Below, in pieces: positions 37,093 to 45,684 of a DNA stretch of 64,000 nucleotides (the stretch's first letter is position 1; every line of letters starts with the position of its first letter). The notes under the pieces are model-generated. The model did no database searches. It had not been told where the DNA came from and saw nothing but the letters and a program-made list of their open reading frames with translations. The position numbers and the translations under genes were made by a program. Source of the DNA: Skermania piniformis (GTDB lineage Bacteria; Actinomycetota; Actinomycetes; Mycobacteriales; Mycobacteriaceae); the NCBI RefSeq assembly GCF_019285775.1, contig NZ_CP079105.1:496001-560000 (forward strand), in the 5' to 3' direction.

Positions 37093-38895
37093 ATGAGCCC
37101 ACAGTGGCACGAGCAACCGTCCCTGGTTCTGCAGATCGCCAGCCTGTCCAAGTTGCGTTCCGATCTACGCGAAGAGAACCTTTTCGAGGGCGAGCACATC
37201 CGCCCGGACACCGGCGTCGGCAAGCCGGAGCAAGACGTCAAGCGGGCGCGGACGGCGGACGGCACCTTCAACGATCTCGGCTCGCCCTGGATGGGAGCGG
37301 CCGGCACCGGCTTCGGCCGCAACGTGCCGATCGAGAAGACCACGATCGACCGCAAGCGGCTGCTCGAGCCGGACCCGCGGGAGATCAGCCGGAAGCTGAT
37401 GGCACGGGACTCCTTCAAGCCCGCGGGCATCATCAACGCGCTGGCTGCGGCCTGGCTGCAGTTCGAGAACCACAACTGGTTCTTCCACGGCAACGGCGAA
37501 GCCGACAAGACGATCGACATTCCGTTGCAGCCGGGCGACGACTTCCCGGAAAACCCGATGCGGATCCGGTGCACGATCCCGTCCGACGGGGAGATCCGGG
37601 ACGGTTGTCCGGCGCCGATGTTCGCCAACACCGAGACGCACTGGTGGGACGGTACCCAGATCTACGGGACCGGCATGAAGAAGCAGAACGAGATCCGCAC
37701 CTTCGTCGACGGCAAGATCAAGGTCGACGACAACGGTCGGCTGCCGACCAGCGACATCCCCGGGGTCGATCTGACCGGCTTCCAGGAGAACTGGTGGGTC
37801 GGCGTCGGGTTGCTGCACACCCTGTTCGCGCGCGAGCACAACGCGGTCTGCGATGCGATCAAGAAAGAAGATCCGTCGCTGTCGGACCAGCGGCTGTTCG
37901 AGCTGGGCGTGCTGGTGGTATCGGCGCTGATCGCGAAGATCCACACGGTGGAGTGGACCACCTGCGTGCTGCGGCACCCGGCACTGCAGATCGGGATGAA
38001 TGCCAACTGGTACGGCGCGCTCGGCGAGACGTTCCGGGACAAGATCGGCCGGGTCGGCGACAGCGAGGCGCTGTCCGGGATCATCGGCTCGTCCACCTCG
38101 CACCACGCTGCGCCGTTCTCGCTCACCGAAGAGTTCGTCTCGGTCTACCGGATGCATCCACTGATCCCGGACGACTGGACGTTCTACTCGCTGGAAAGCG
38201 GTGATCTGCTCGAGCACCGTAACTTCACCGAGTTGCAGGGCCGCTACACCCGGGACTTCATGGACCGGATGGAGATGGGCGACATGTGGTACTCGATCGG
38301 GCTCGGCAGCGCGGGCGCGGTGTGTTTGCACAACTATCCCAACGCGCTGCGTCGGCTCACCCGGATCGACGGGCAGGTCACCGACCTCGCGACGCTCGAC
38401 ATCGTGCGGGATCGGGAGCGGGGCATCCCGCGGTACAACGATTTCCGCGAGGCGCTGCGGATGCCGCGGCGGAAGACGATCGAGGAGATCACCCCGAACA
38501 AGCAGTGGGCCAAGGAGATCGCCGAGATCTACCATGGCGATGTGGACGCGGTCGATCTGCAGATCGGGATGCAGGCCGAGCAGCCGCCGAAGGGATTCGG
38601 CTTCTCCGACACGGCGTTCCGCATCTTCATCCTGATGGCCTCGCGCCGGCTGAAGAGCGACCGCTTCTTCACCAACGATTTCCGGCCCGAGGTGTACACC
38701 AAGACCGGCTTCGACTGGGTGAACAACAATGGGATGAAAGATGTTCTGCTGCGCCACTACCCGGAGCTGCAGCCGGTGATCGGCGACGTGGAAAGGGTTT
38801 TCGCCCCGTGGCCGGCGGTCGGCTCTCCCGCGCCGGGCAGCAAGAACATCATCCTGCGGGCGGCGGACACGGTGAAGGCGTACATGCCGTGGTGA
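37093..38895 (+). CDS. Animal-type heme peroxidase, fatty-acid alpha-dioxygenase/cyclooxygenase-like
   Basis: The 600-residue protein belongs to the animal heme-peroxidase superfamily, closest by motifs to plant alpha-dioxygenases and cyclooxygenases. The candidate distal His is in QFENHNWFFHG (about residue 120). TLFAREHNAVCD lies near 245. VSVYRMHPLIPD (about 350) holds the catalytic-Tyr and proximal-heme-His pair (Y-x-x-H) of COX/alpha-DOX. The C-terminus has FRIFILMASRRLKSDRFFT. These enzymes insert O2 into fatty acids. GGAGG lies 7 nt before ATG 37093. It overlaps the P450 gene, so both proteins are probably made together. Chain position and substrate are unknown. Confidence 0.88.
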   Translation: MSPQWHEQPSLVLQIASLSKLRSDLREENLFEGEHIRPDTGVGKPEQDVKRARTADGTFNDLGSPWMGAAGTGFGRNVPIEKTTIDRKRLLEPDPREISRKLMARDSFKPAGIINALAAAWLQFENHNWFFHGNGEADKTIDIPLQPGDDFPENPMRIRCTIPSDGEIRDGCPAPMFANTETHWWDGTQIYGTGMKKQNEIRTFVDGKIKVDDNGRLPTSDIPGVDLTGFQENWWVGVGLLHTLFAREHNAVCDAIKKEDPSLSDQRLFELGVLVVSALIAKIHTVEWTTCVLRHPALQIGMNANWYGALGETFRDKIGRVGDSEALSGIIGSSTSHHAAPFSLTEEFVSVYRMHPLIPDDWTFYSLESGDLLEHRNFTELQGRYTRDFMDRMEMGDMWYSIGLGSAGAVCLHNYPNALRRLTRIDGQVTDLATLDIVRDRERGIPRYNDFREALRMPRRKTIEEITPNKQWAKEIAEIYHGDVDAVDLQIGMQAEQPPKGFGFSDTAFRIFILMASRRLKSDRFFTNDFRPEVYTKTGFDWVNNNGMKDVLLRHYPELQPVIGDVERVFAPWPAVGSPAPGSKNIILRAADTVKAYMPW

Positions 38896-40217
38896 CCGTC
38901 GACGAGCTGCCGTGCGCGTCGACGGTGGACGGCGTGTTGTTCACCGCGGTGGTCGGGGTGCCGAGCGTGGTGCAAGGGCTGTTCACCAAGCGCGAGGTGC
39001 CGGTTCGGGTGGCCGGGTTGGTGGGCAACGACGAGCGGGCATTCGACACGGTGCAGTCGTTGGTGCGCAAGTACGGGCCCGGCCCGTTCCGGGTCCGGCT
39101 GGCCGCCGACGAAGTCGTGCTCGCGCACGACCCGGACACCATCCGGACGGTGCTCGGTGGCTCGCCGGACCCGTTCGCGGCCGACTTCGGCAGCAAACGC
39201 AAGGGGATGGTCGCCTTCCAGCCGGATGCGTTGACACTGTCGCGCGATCCGGTCTGGGAGCAGCGCCGGCAGTTTGCCGAGGCGGTGCTGGAGACCGGGC
39301 GGCCGTTGCACACCCTGGCGGAGCCGATGCTGGCCGCCGCTCGGGACTCGGCTGTCCGGGCCTACCGGGCGGCCGGCGAGCGGGCGGTCGGTTGGGCGGA
39401 ACTGAACGCCGAGTTCCAACGGCTCACCCGGGTCGTCGTATTCGGCCGGGCCGCTGCGGACGACGTGGCGATCAGCGGCGCGCTCCAGGAGCTGATGAGC
39501 GAGGGCAATCGCACGCCGGGCAAGACGAGCCCGAAGTATCCGGCGTTCCTCGCGCAGATTCAGCGTTATCTGGATCGGGCCGAGTCGGACAGCTTGGCCG
39601 GCGTGATCGCCGAGCACCCGGTCGCCGGCGTCGAGCCGGCCGGGCAGGTCGTGCATTGGCTGTTCGCGATGGGCGACACGTTGGCGGCGAATGCCACTCG
39701 GGCCTTGGCGCTGCTGGCCACGCATCCGCAGATTCGAGCCGAGGTGACCGACGAGGTGCAGCAGGTGGGCACCGAGCCGGCCGGGATCGGCAAGGCGACC
39801 CTGCTGTCCGGCTGTCTGCTGGAGGCGATGCGGCTGTACCCGACGACGGCGATGTTCGGCCGGGTCGCGATCGCCGACGTGCCGTTGGACGGTGGCGCGA
39901 TGATCACCGAAGGCACTCAGGTGATCATTCCGAACCTGTTCAATCATCGGAATCCGGACCGGGTGCCGTACGCCGACTGGTTCGCCCCGGCGGAGTGGGT
40001 CAGTGGCACCGCGGGTGAGGATTGGTCGTTCAACTTCTTCAGCCACGGTCCGCAGGCTTGCCCGGGTGCGGGCATGGCGGTCTATCTCGGTACCGCGTTC
40101 CTTGCGCATCTGCTCTCGGCGGCCACGCCGCGAGTGGTGGGATTCGATCCCGGTCCGGGCGAGTCGCTGCCGTACGGCATGGACCTGTACGGCCTGCACT
40201 TCGATTTCACGAACTGA
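38892..40217 (+). CDS. Cytochrome P450
   Basis: The 441-residue heme-thiolate enzyme has the cysteine loop [13 protein letters not shown] (Cys near residue 389), the ExxR pair in [10 protein letters not shown] and an I-helix [15 protein letters not shown] that departs from the usual AGxDT order. No membrane anchor. The GTG at 38892 overlaps the peroxidase stop (GTGA). Its closest functional parallel is the P450 half of fungal Ppo/linoleate diol synthase fusions, which isomerises the hydroperoxide made by the peroxidase half. An allene-oxide-synthase or hydroperoxide-isomerase role is inferred from that pairing. Confidence 0.9.
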   Translation: MTVDELPCASTVDGVLFTAVVGVPSVVQGLFTKREVPVRVAGLVGNDERAFDTVQSLVRKYGPGPFRVRLAADEVVLAHDPDTIRTVLGGSPDPFAADFGSKRKGMVAFQPDALTLSRDPVWEQRRQFAEAVLETGRPLHTLAEPMLAAARDSAVRAYRAAGERAVGWAELNAEFQRLTRVVVFGRAAADDVAISGALQELMSEGNRTPGKTSPKYPAFLAQIQRYLDRAESDSLAGVIAEHPVAGVEPAGQVVHWLFAMGDTLAANATRALALLATHPQIRAEVTDEVQQVGTEPAGIGKATLLSGCLLEAMRLYPTTAMFGRVAIADVPLDGGAMITEGTQVIIPNLFNHRNPDRVPYADWFAPAEWVSGTAGEDWSFNFFSHGPQACPGAGMAVYLGTAFLAHLLSAATPRVVGFDPGPGESLPYGMDLYGLHFDFTN

Positions 40218-40240
40218 GGCAGGTCGCGATCGGTCCGAGT

Positions 40241-40289
40241 GTCTGTCCGCCGCCACCGCGGGAGCGGCCCGCGGTGGCGGCAGACGGAC
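40241..40289 (+). terminator. 22-bp hairpin after the P450 gene
   Basis: The arms 40241-40262 and 40268-40289 pair over 22 positions with a single mismatch and one G-T pair around the loop AGCGG; the inner 14 bp (GCCGCCACCGCGGG) are perfect. It is probably the terminator of the peroxidase/P450 operon, though no T tract follows. Confidence 0.7.
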
Positions 40290-40295
40290 TAGGCT
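40290..40295 (+). promoter_or_regulatory. Candidate -10 element of a leaderless lpd transcript
   Basis: TAGGCT lies 8 nt before the GTG at 40304 and directly after the hairpin. It is the same hexamer as before 17345 and before ramB. Confidence 0.45.
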
Positions 40296-40303
40296 CGGCA
40301 GAC

Positions 40304-41710
40304 GTGACCGCACACTATGACGTCGTCGTCCTCGGAGCCGGCCCCGGCGGGTATGTCGCCGCGATTCGCGCAGCTCAGCTCGGTCTGAAGACCGCCATCG
40401 TGGAGCAGAAGTACTGGGGTGGCGTATGCCTGAATGTGGGCTGCATCCCGTCCAAGGCGCTGCTGCGCAATGCGGAACTCGCGCACATCTTCACCAAGGA
40501 AGCCAAGACGTTCGGCATCTCCGGTGAGGCCACCTTCGACTTCGGGGCGGCGTTCGATCGCAGTCGGACGGTCGCCGACGGCCGGGTCAAGGGTGTGCAC
40601 TTCCTGATGAAGAAGAACAAGATCACCGAGTACGACGGCAAAGGCACCTTCACCGATCCGCACACGATCACGGTGGCGGGCTCGGACGGCTCGACCGAGA
40701 CGATCACCTTCGACAACGTCATCATCGCCACCGGCACGGAAACCAAACTGCTGCCCGGCACCCAGCTCAGCAAGAACGTGGTCACCTACGAAGAGCAGAT
40801 CATGACCCGGGATCTGCCCGGATCGGTGCTCATCGTCGGTGCCGGCGCGATCGGCATGGAGTTCGCCTACGTGTTGCGCAACTACGGCGTCGACGTCTCG
40901 ATCGTCGAGTTCCTGGACCGGGCACTGCCGAACGAGGACGCCGACGTGTCCAAGGAGATCACCAAGCAGTACCGCAAGTTGGGCATCCCGATCCGCACCG
41001 GCGCCGCCGTTCAGTCGATCGACGACGACGGCAGCCGCGTCACCGTCACGATCAAGGACAACAAGTCCGGCCAGGTGGATACCGTGGTGGTGGACAAGGT
41101 GTTGCAGGCGGTCGGCTTCGCGCCGCGGCTCGACGGCTACGGCCTGGAGACCACCGGTGTGGCGTTGAGCGAACGCCCGAAGGCGATCGCGATCGACGAC
41201 CACATGCGCACCAACGTGCCGCACATCTATGCGATCGGCGACGTGACCGCGAAGCTGCAGCTGGCGCACGTCGCCGAGGCGCAGGGCGTGGTGGCGGCCG
41301 AGACGATCGCCGGCGCGGAGACGCTGCCGCTCGGTGATTACCGGATGATGCCGCGGGCCACGTTCTGCCAGCCACAGGTGGCCAGCTTCGGCCTGACCGA
41401 GCAGCAGGCCCGGGACGAGGGCTACGACGTGAAGGTGGCGACCTTCCCGTTCACCGCCAACGGCAAGGCGCACGGGCTGGCCGATCCGACCGGCTTCGTC
41501 AAGCTGATCGCCGATGCCGAGTACGGCGAGTTGCTCGGCGGCCACCTGATCGGCCCGGATGCATCCGAGTTGCTGCCGGAGCTGACGCTGGCGCAGAAGT
41601 GGGACCTGACGGTGAACGAGCTGGCCCGCAACGTGCACACCCATCCGACCCTCAGCGAGGCGTTGCAGGAGGCGATCCACGGGCTGGCCGGCCACATGAT
41701 CAACTTCTGA
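40304..41710 (+). CDS. lpd: Dihydrolipoyl dehydrogenase
   Basis: This FAD enzyme reoxidises dihydrolipoamide in 2-oxoacid dehydrogenase complexes; in mycobacteria its LpdC orthologue also serves peroxynitrite reductase. The 468-residue protein has [20 protein letters not shown], the redox disulfide [16 protein letters not shown]-binding [23 protein letters not shown]-binding YAIGDVTA and the C-terminal His-Glu dyad in [13 protein letters not shown]. The GTG at 40304 lacks a ribosome binding site but has a suitably placed -10 element. Its position before ramB and aceA matches M. tuberculosis lpdC. Confidence 0.96.
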   Translation: MTAHYDVVVLGAGPGGYVAAIRAAQLGLKTAIVEQKYWGGVCLNVGCIPSKALLRNAELAHIFTKEAKTFGISGEATFDFGAAFDRSRTVADGRVKGVHFLMKKNKITEYDGKGTFTDPHTITVAGSDGSTETITFDNVIIATGTETKLLPGTQLSKNVVTYEEQIMTRDLPGSVLIVGAGAIGMEFAYVLRNYGVDVSIVEFLDRALPNEDADVSKEITKQYRKLGIPIRTGAAVQSIDDDGSRVTVTIKDNKSGQVDTVVVDKVLQAVGFAPRLDGYGLETTGVALSERPKAIAIDDHMRTNVPHIYAIGDVTAKLQLAHVAEAQGVVAAETIAGAETLPLGDYRMMPRATFCQPQVASFGLTEQQARDEGYDVKVATFPFTANGKAHGLADPTGFVKLIADAEYGELLGGHLIGPDASELLPELTLAQKWDLTVNELARNVHTHPTLSEALQEAIHGLAGHMINF

Positions 41711-41752
41711 CGACCGGGTTCGGCTGCCAGCGAGGTCCGTCGTGGTTTCGTC

Positions 41753-41769
41753 CGACCCGAATCGGGTCG
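41753..41769. terminator. 8-1-8 inverted repeat after lpd
   Basis: CGACCCGA-A-TCGGGTCG is a perfect inverted repeat 43 nt after the lpd stop. It could act as a terminator or as an operator for the lipase gene downstream; no T tract follows. Confidence 0.4.
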
Positions 41770-41857
41770 ACAAGCTGCCGCGCTGGGGCTGGAGGTCACA
41801 ATTCGATCTTGATACTGTCTCTCCTCGGTGGACAACTCCGGTGTGCGGGAGGAGACG

Positions 41858-43147
41858 GTGATCCCAACCTTGACGGCGTCGGCGTGGACAGCTTCGAGGC
41901 GGCGGTGGGCCGCCCTGTCGGTGCGGCGGTGGGCCGCTCTGGCGATAGCGTTCGCCACGAGTGTGCTGTGTGCCTGGCCGGCGACTGCCGACCCGATCGG
42001 TGAGGTGATCGAACCCACCCGCACGCTGGAGTCGGTGCTGCCGACGCCGCTCGACGACCCGTTCTCGGTGCCGCCGGCCGGCTACGCGGACCGGCCCGCC
42101 GGGGCCGTGCTACGGCACCGCCCGGCGAGTGCCGGTCCGCTGCCGGTTCCGGTGCGCACGACGCAGTTGTCGGTCCGCTCGACCGACGTGCAGGGCCGGC
42201 CGATCCCGGTGATCGCCACCGTGGTGGTGCCGACCGCGCCGTGGACCGGTTCCGGACCCCGCCCGGTGGTCGGCTACAACCTGGCGATCGACTCGCTCGG
42301 GCATACCTGCGCACCGTCGTACCAGCTATCGCACGGTCTGTCGGCCGAGATGGCACTGGCGGCGTCGTTTCTGACCAAGAACTACGCCCTGGTGATCACC
42401 GACTACCAGGGGCCGCGGGAGGCCTACGCAGCCGGCCGGCTGGCCGCCCACGCGGTGCTGGACGCGCTCCGCGGCGCGCTGCACCTGCCCGAGTTGGGCC
42501 TGTCACCGGACGCGCCGGTCGCGGTGACCGGCTACTCCGGCGGCGCGATTGCCAGCGGCTGGACCGCGGAATTGGCCGGTACCTACGCGCCCGAACTGAA
42601 TCTGACCGGGGTGGCGTTGGGTGGCATCCCGGCGGACTACCGGCTGCTGCTCGGCTCGATGAACGGGCGCAACCTGGCGTCGAGCCTGTTCCTCGCCGCG
42701 GCGCTCGGTGTCGCCCGCGAGTATCCGGAACTGTTGACTCTGCTCAACGACAACGGCTGGCGGCTGGCCGGCATCGCGAAGGACATGTGCCTGGGTGCCC
42801 TGGCCGCGCCCGGCGTGCTGGCGCCGATTCCGATCGAGGCGATGTCGGACATCCCCGACGTGCTGAATACGCCGATTGCGCAACGGGTGCTGACCGAGAA
42901 CCGACTCGGCGGTCGAGCGCCCAGCGTTCCGGTGTATCTGTATCAAGGCGAGCAAGATCCGTGGATCACCGTGCAGAATGCCGACAATCTGTATGCGGAT
43001 TGGTGCGCGGCCGGGGCGACGGCACAGCTGCAGCGCTATCTCGGGGAACACATGACGGCGGCACTGGTTGGTGCGCCGGGCGCGTATGCCTGGATCGACG
43101 ATCGGCTCGCCGGTCGGCCGGTCGAGCCCGGTTGTGAAACCGGCTGA
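41858..43147 (+). CDS. Secreted lipase (secretory lipase LIP family)
   Basis: The 429-residue precursor has a long signal peptide (Arg-rich start, then a hydrophobic core AALAIAFATSVLCAWPATA). The mature part is an alpha/beta hydrolase of the LIP family with nucleophile GYSGGAIASGW (about residue 224), acid in YQGEQDPWIT and His in LGEHMTA. The GTG at 41858 is preferred because GGGAGGAG sits 5-6 nt upstream; the upstream GTG at 41828 has none. It probably hydrolyses esters outside the cell. Confidence 0.9.
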   Translation: MIPTLTASAWTASRRRWAALSVRRWAALAIAFATSVLCAWPATADPIGEVIEPTRTLESVLPTPLDDPFSVPPAGYADRPAGAVLRHRPASAGPLPVPVRTTQLSVRSTDVQGRPIPVIATVVVPTAPWTGSGPRPVVGYNLAIDSLGHTCAPSYQLSHGLSAEMALAASFLTKNYALVITDYQGPREAYAAGRLAAHAVLDALRGALHLPELGLSPDAPVAVTGYSGGAIASGWTAELAGTYAPELNLTGVALGGIPADYRLLLGSMNGRNLASSLFLAAALGVAREYPELLTLLNDNGWRLAGIAKDMCLGALAAPGVLAPIPIEAMSDIPDVLNTPIAQRVLTENRLGGRAPSVPVYLYQGEQDPWITVQNADNLYADWCAAGATAQLQRYLGEHMTAALVGAPGAYAWIDDRLAGRPVEPGCETG

Positions 43148-43222
43148 CCGAACGCACTCCGGCGGGTTACCGTCGAACATGCGTGCCTTCGAAGGTGAGT
43201 CCGCGCTGTTCGAGGAGGTCCG

Positions 43223-44176
43223 ATGCGCACCCGCACCGCCCACGTCACCAAGCCGTCGCGCCGTCGATTTCCGGTCCGTACCCCGCGGCGGACCGCCGAT
43301 CTGCTCACGTTGCTCGGGCTGGCGAACGAGGTGGCCAACATCATCATGCAGTTGTCGATGCCGGGCGTCGGTTACGGCGTCGTGGAGAGTCGGGTGGACG
43401 GGGGCAACGCGTTCATCCGGCCGTTCAAGCGGGCCCGGACCACCGGAACCTACCTGGCGGTGGCATTGATCGGGGAGGAATCCGACCGGTCGATCCTGCG
43501 CGACGAGCTGGGGCGGGTGCACGCGTACGTGCGCTCCACCGCGGACAGCCCGGTGCCGTACCACGCCAACAACCCCGATCTGCAGCTCTGGGTTGCGGCC
43601 TGCCTGTACCGCTACTTCGTGGACCAGTTCGAGTTGTTGTACGGGTCGTTGGATCCGACCGCCGCCGACGCCGTATACGCCGACGCGGCGCGGCTGGCGA
43701 CCACGCTCAACGTCCGGCCGGAGCAATGGCCGGCCGACCGGGCCGAGTTCGAGCGGTACTGGGCGCGGACGCTGCCGACACTGCGGATCGATCCGCCGGT
43801 GCGAACGCATCTGGACCGGCTGGCCACGCTGGACTTCCTGGTCGGGCCGTGGGGCCCGGTGGGCCGGCTGATCAAGCTGAGCCTGGGCGGCCCGTTCCGA
43901 TTCTTCACCATCGGCACCCTGCCGCCCGAGTTCCGCGAGCTGATGGGCTACGACTGGAGTCCGACCGACCAGCGGGTGCTGGATCGGTTGTTGCGGCTGG
44001 TTGCGTTGGCCGATCGGACGGTGCCGTTCGCCGGTCGGTTGGGCTACCGGATGTATCTGCTGGACATGCGGGCCCGGGTGCGGGCCGGCCGGAGTGTGCT
44101 CGGTGCCAGCCATCGGCCACCCCGACCGGTAGCGGTGGCTGCTCGACCGGCTCGGCCGATCACGGGTCGGGTGTGA
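43223..44176 (+). CDS. Oxygenase MpaB-family (DUF2236, rubber-oxygenase-like) protein
   Basis: The 317-residue protein matches the ER-bound oxygenase MpaB / latex-clearing protein catalytic domain. The N-terminus is basic; LANEVANIIMQLSMPGVGYGV, RTTGTYLAVALIG, a candidate heme-binding HAYVRSTADSPVPYHANN and LQLWVAACLYRYFVDQFE follow. Members are b-type heme proteins, some cleaving isoprenoid double bonds. GAGGAGGTCCG precedes the ATG. The 3' end overlaps the convergent CMD gene by 17 nt. The substrate is unknown. Confidence 0.85.
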   Translation: MRTRTAHVTKPSRRRFPVRTPRRTADLLTLLGLANEVANIIMQLSMPGVGYGVVESRVDGGNAFIRPFKRARTTGTYLAVALIGEESDRSILRDELGRVHAYVRSTADSPVPYHANNPDLQLWVAACLYRYFVDQFELLYGSLDPTAADAVYADAARLATTLNVRPEQWPADRAEFERYWARTLPTLRIDPPVRTHLDRLATLDFLVGPWGPVGRLIKLSLGGPFRFFTIGTLPPEFRELMGYDWSPTDQRVLDRLLRLVALADRTVPFAGRLGYRMYLLDMRARVRAGRSVLGASHRPPRPVAVAARPARPITGRV

Positions 44177-44693
44177 TGCCGAGCGCGCCGATCGTCGTTG
44201 CCAGGCCGTCGTACTGGGTGACCAGCAGCACGATCTGGATCAGCCGCCGCTCGTCGTAGTGCTCGGCGAGCGCCGCCCACCCGGCGTCGTCGAGCGCCTT
44301 CGTCTCGACCAGCTGATCCACGGCGGCGAGTAACGCCCGGTGCCGGGGCGACCAGGCGGGCGCGTCCGGCCCGGCGGTCACCCCGGCCAACTCGGCGGCG
44401 GTCACCCCGGCGCGGCGGCTGAGCCGCCGGTGGTGCTCGAACTCGTAGGCGCAGTCGCGCAGGTGGGCCACCCGCAGGATGACCAGCTCCGAGTCGTGCC
44501 GCCCGAGGCGGTTGCCAGCTAGTAGCCGAGCGCTGTAATACAACCAGCCGCGGTAGAGACCGCCGGTGCGCCCGAGCGTGCTGAACAGCTGTGCGTCCGA
44601 GGTTCCGGCACCCCGCGAGATGACTCGCCAGAGCAACCAGTTGACCGGGCCCAGCTGGCGTAGCCGGCCGGGTCGGATCCGCGCTTCGATCAC
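44160..44693 (-). CDS. Carboxymuconolactone decarboxylase (CMD/AhpD-like) family protein
   Basis: The 177-residue helical protein has the CMD core RLGRHDSELVILRVAHLRDCAYEFEHH, in which an AhpD-type CxxC motif is reduced to a single Cys, followed by the conserved His. A peroxidase cycle with two cysteines is therefore unlikely. The GTG at 44693 is supported by TAGCGT on the minus strand, 7 nt upstream. The function is unknown. Confidence 0.87.
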   Translation of the reverse strand: MIEARIRPGRLRQLGPVNWLLWRVISRGAGTSDAQLFSTLGRTGGLYRGWLYYSARLLAGNRLGRHDSELVILRVAHLRDCAYEFEHHRRLSRRAGVTAAELAGVTAGPDAPAWSPRHRALLAAVDQLVETKALDDAGWAALAEHYDERRLIQIVLLVTQYDGLATTIGALGITPDP

Positions 44694-44700
44694 CCGGCCG

Positions 44701-44706
44701 ACGCTA
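44701..44706 (-). promoter_or_regulatory. Candidate -10 element of a leaderless CMD-family transcript
   Basis: The minus strand reads TAGCGT (TANNNT) 7 nt before the GTG at 44693. Confidence 0.45.
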
Positions 44707-44809
44707 GCATCGGGACCTGGTTTACCGGCTACCGCGCGCAGAGTTGACGTAGTTTCGTACTATCGATCGGGTTAGCGGCCGGCGGCCGCGGTCGGGGCGA
44801 GGGAGCAGC

Positions 44810-45643
44810 ATGATGTCCGGACAACTACCGACACGCGTACGCGCCGACCGGACCGGGACCGGGGCGGGTTCGGCCGGACCGGCAGCGGAACCTGCGCTGT
44901 TCTTCGACCCGTTTCCCACGGAGCCTAGCTGGTCGGCGGTCGGGCCGGCGCCCGAGCAGGCACAGGTGCCGGCGCCGTCACCGCCCCGGCCCCCGGGTCG
45001 GATTCGCCGGGCGGTGCCGTGGCTGATCGGTTCGCTGGTGCTGGTCGCCGCCGCCGCCGCGCTCGCGGTGACCATCGTCGTATCGATCCCGCGGGACGAG
45101 CCACAGCCGGTCACGCCCGGCCGGTACAGCGCGAGCCAGGTCGCCGACGGCTGCGACCTGGTCGATCAGCGGGTGCTCGAGCGGTGGGCGCCACAAGGGG
45201 CCGGCACCCCCGCGCATCACGAGCGTCGGGGCAGCGCGTTGATCGGTGGTGGTGGTGCGGATTGCTCGTTCGCCGGCACCGCGAGCGGGCGCACGATCGC
45301 GCGGGCCGAGTTCGCGATGGACGCCGAGATCGCCGACTCCTACGGCGCGTCGCCCTACGGTTCGTGGATCGACACCGAGCTTCGTCGCCCGGTCCCGGGA
45401 CGAGTGGCCGGTGCGCTGCCCGGCCTCGGCGAACGGGCGGTGTACGCCCTCGACGAGGACAAGACCGACTACAGCCATCGAGTCGAGTACACGGTGGCGG
45501 CGCAAGACGACAATCTCGCCGTGAAGGTGCGGATCGCGGTCTTCGTCGACGAGCGGACCCAGCTCGATCGCGACGACGTGCGGCAAGCTTGCATCGACCA
45601 GGTGCAGCGGGTGTTCGACGGAATGCGGCAGCGCGGAGTCTGA
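44810..45643 (+). CDS. Single-pass membrane protein with an exported DUF3558-like domain
   Basis: The 277-residue protein has a cytoplasmic Pro/Ala-rich N-terminus (1-65), one transmembrane helix (VPWLIGSLVLVAAAAALAVT, about 69-90) and an exported domain of ~180 residues. That domain resembles the DUF3558 lipoprotein family (CDLVDQRVLERWAP, later a paired Cys in GGADCSF, and a third Cys near the end). GAGGGAGCAGC precedes the ATG pair at 44810/44813. I do not know its function. Confidence 0.78.
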   Translation: MMSGQLPTRVRADRTGTGAGSAGPAAEPALFFDPFPTEPSWSAVGPAPEQAQVPAPSPPRPPGRIRRAVPWLIGSLVLVAAAAALAVTIVVSIPRDEPQPVTPGRYSASQVADGCDLVDQRVLERWAPQGAGTPAHHERRGSALIGGGGADCSFAGTASGRTIARAEFAMDAEIADSYGASPYGSWIDTELRRPVPGRVAGALPGLGERAVYALDEDKTDYSHRVEYTVAAQDDNLAVKVRIAVFVDERTQLDRDDVRQACIDQVQRVFDGMRQRGV

Positions 45644-45684
45644 GGTCGGGTCGACGCCGGGGTTGGGTCAGCGCCGGGGTTGGG

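Noticed and set aside
43179..43222. ATG at 43179 with an upstream TACCGT as a leaderless start of the MpaB-family gene
   Set aside because: It is out of frame with the oxygenase; ATG 43223 has a strong ribosome binding site.
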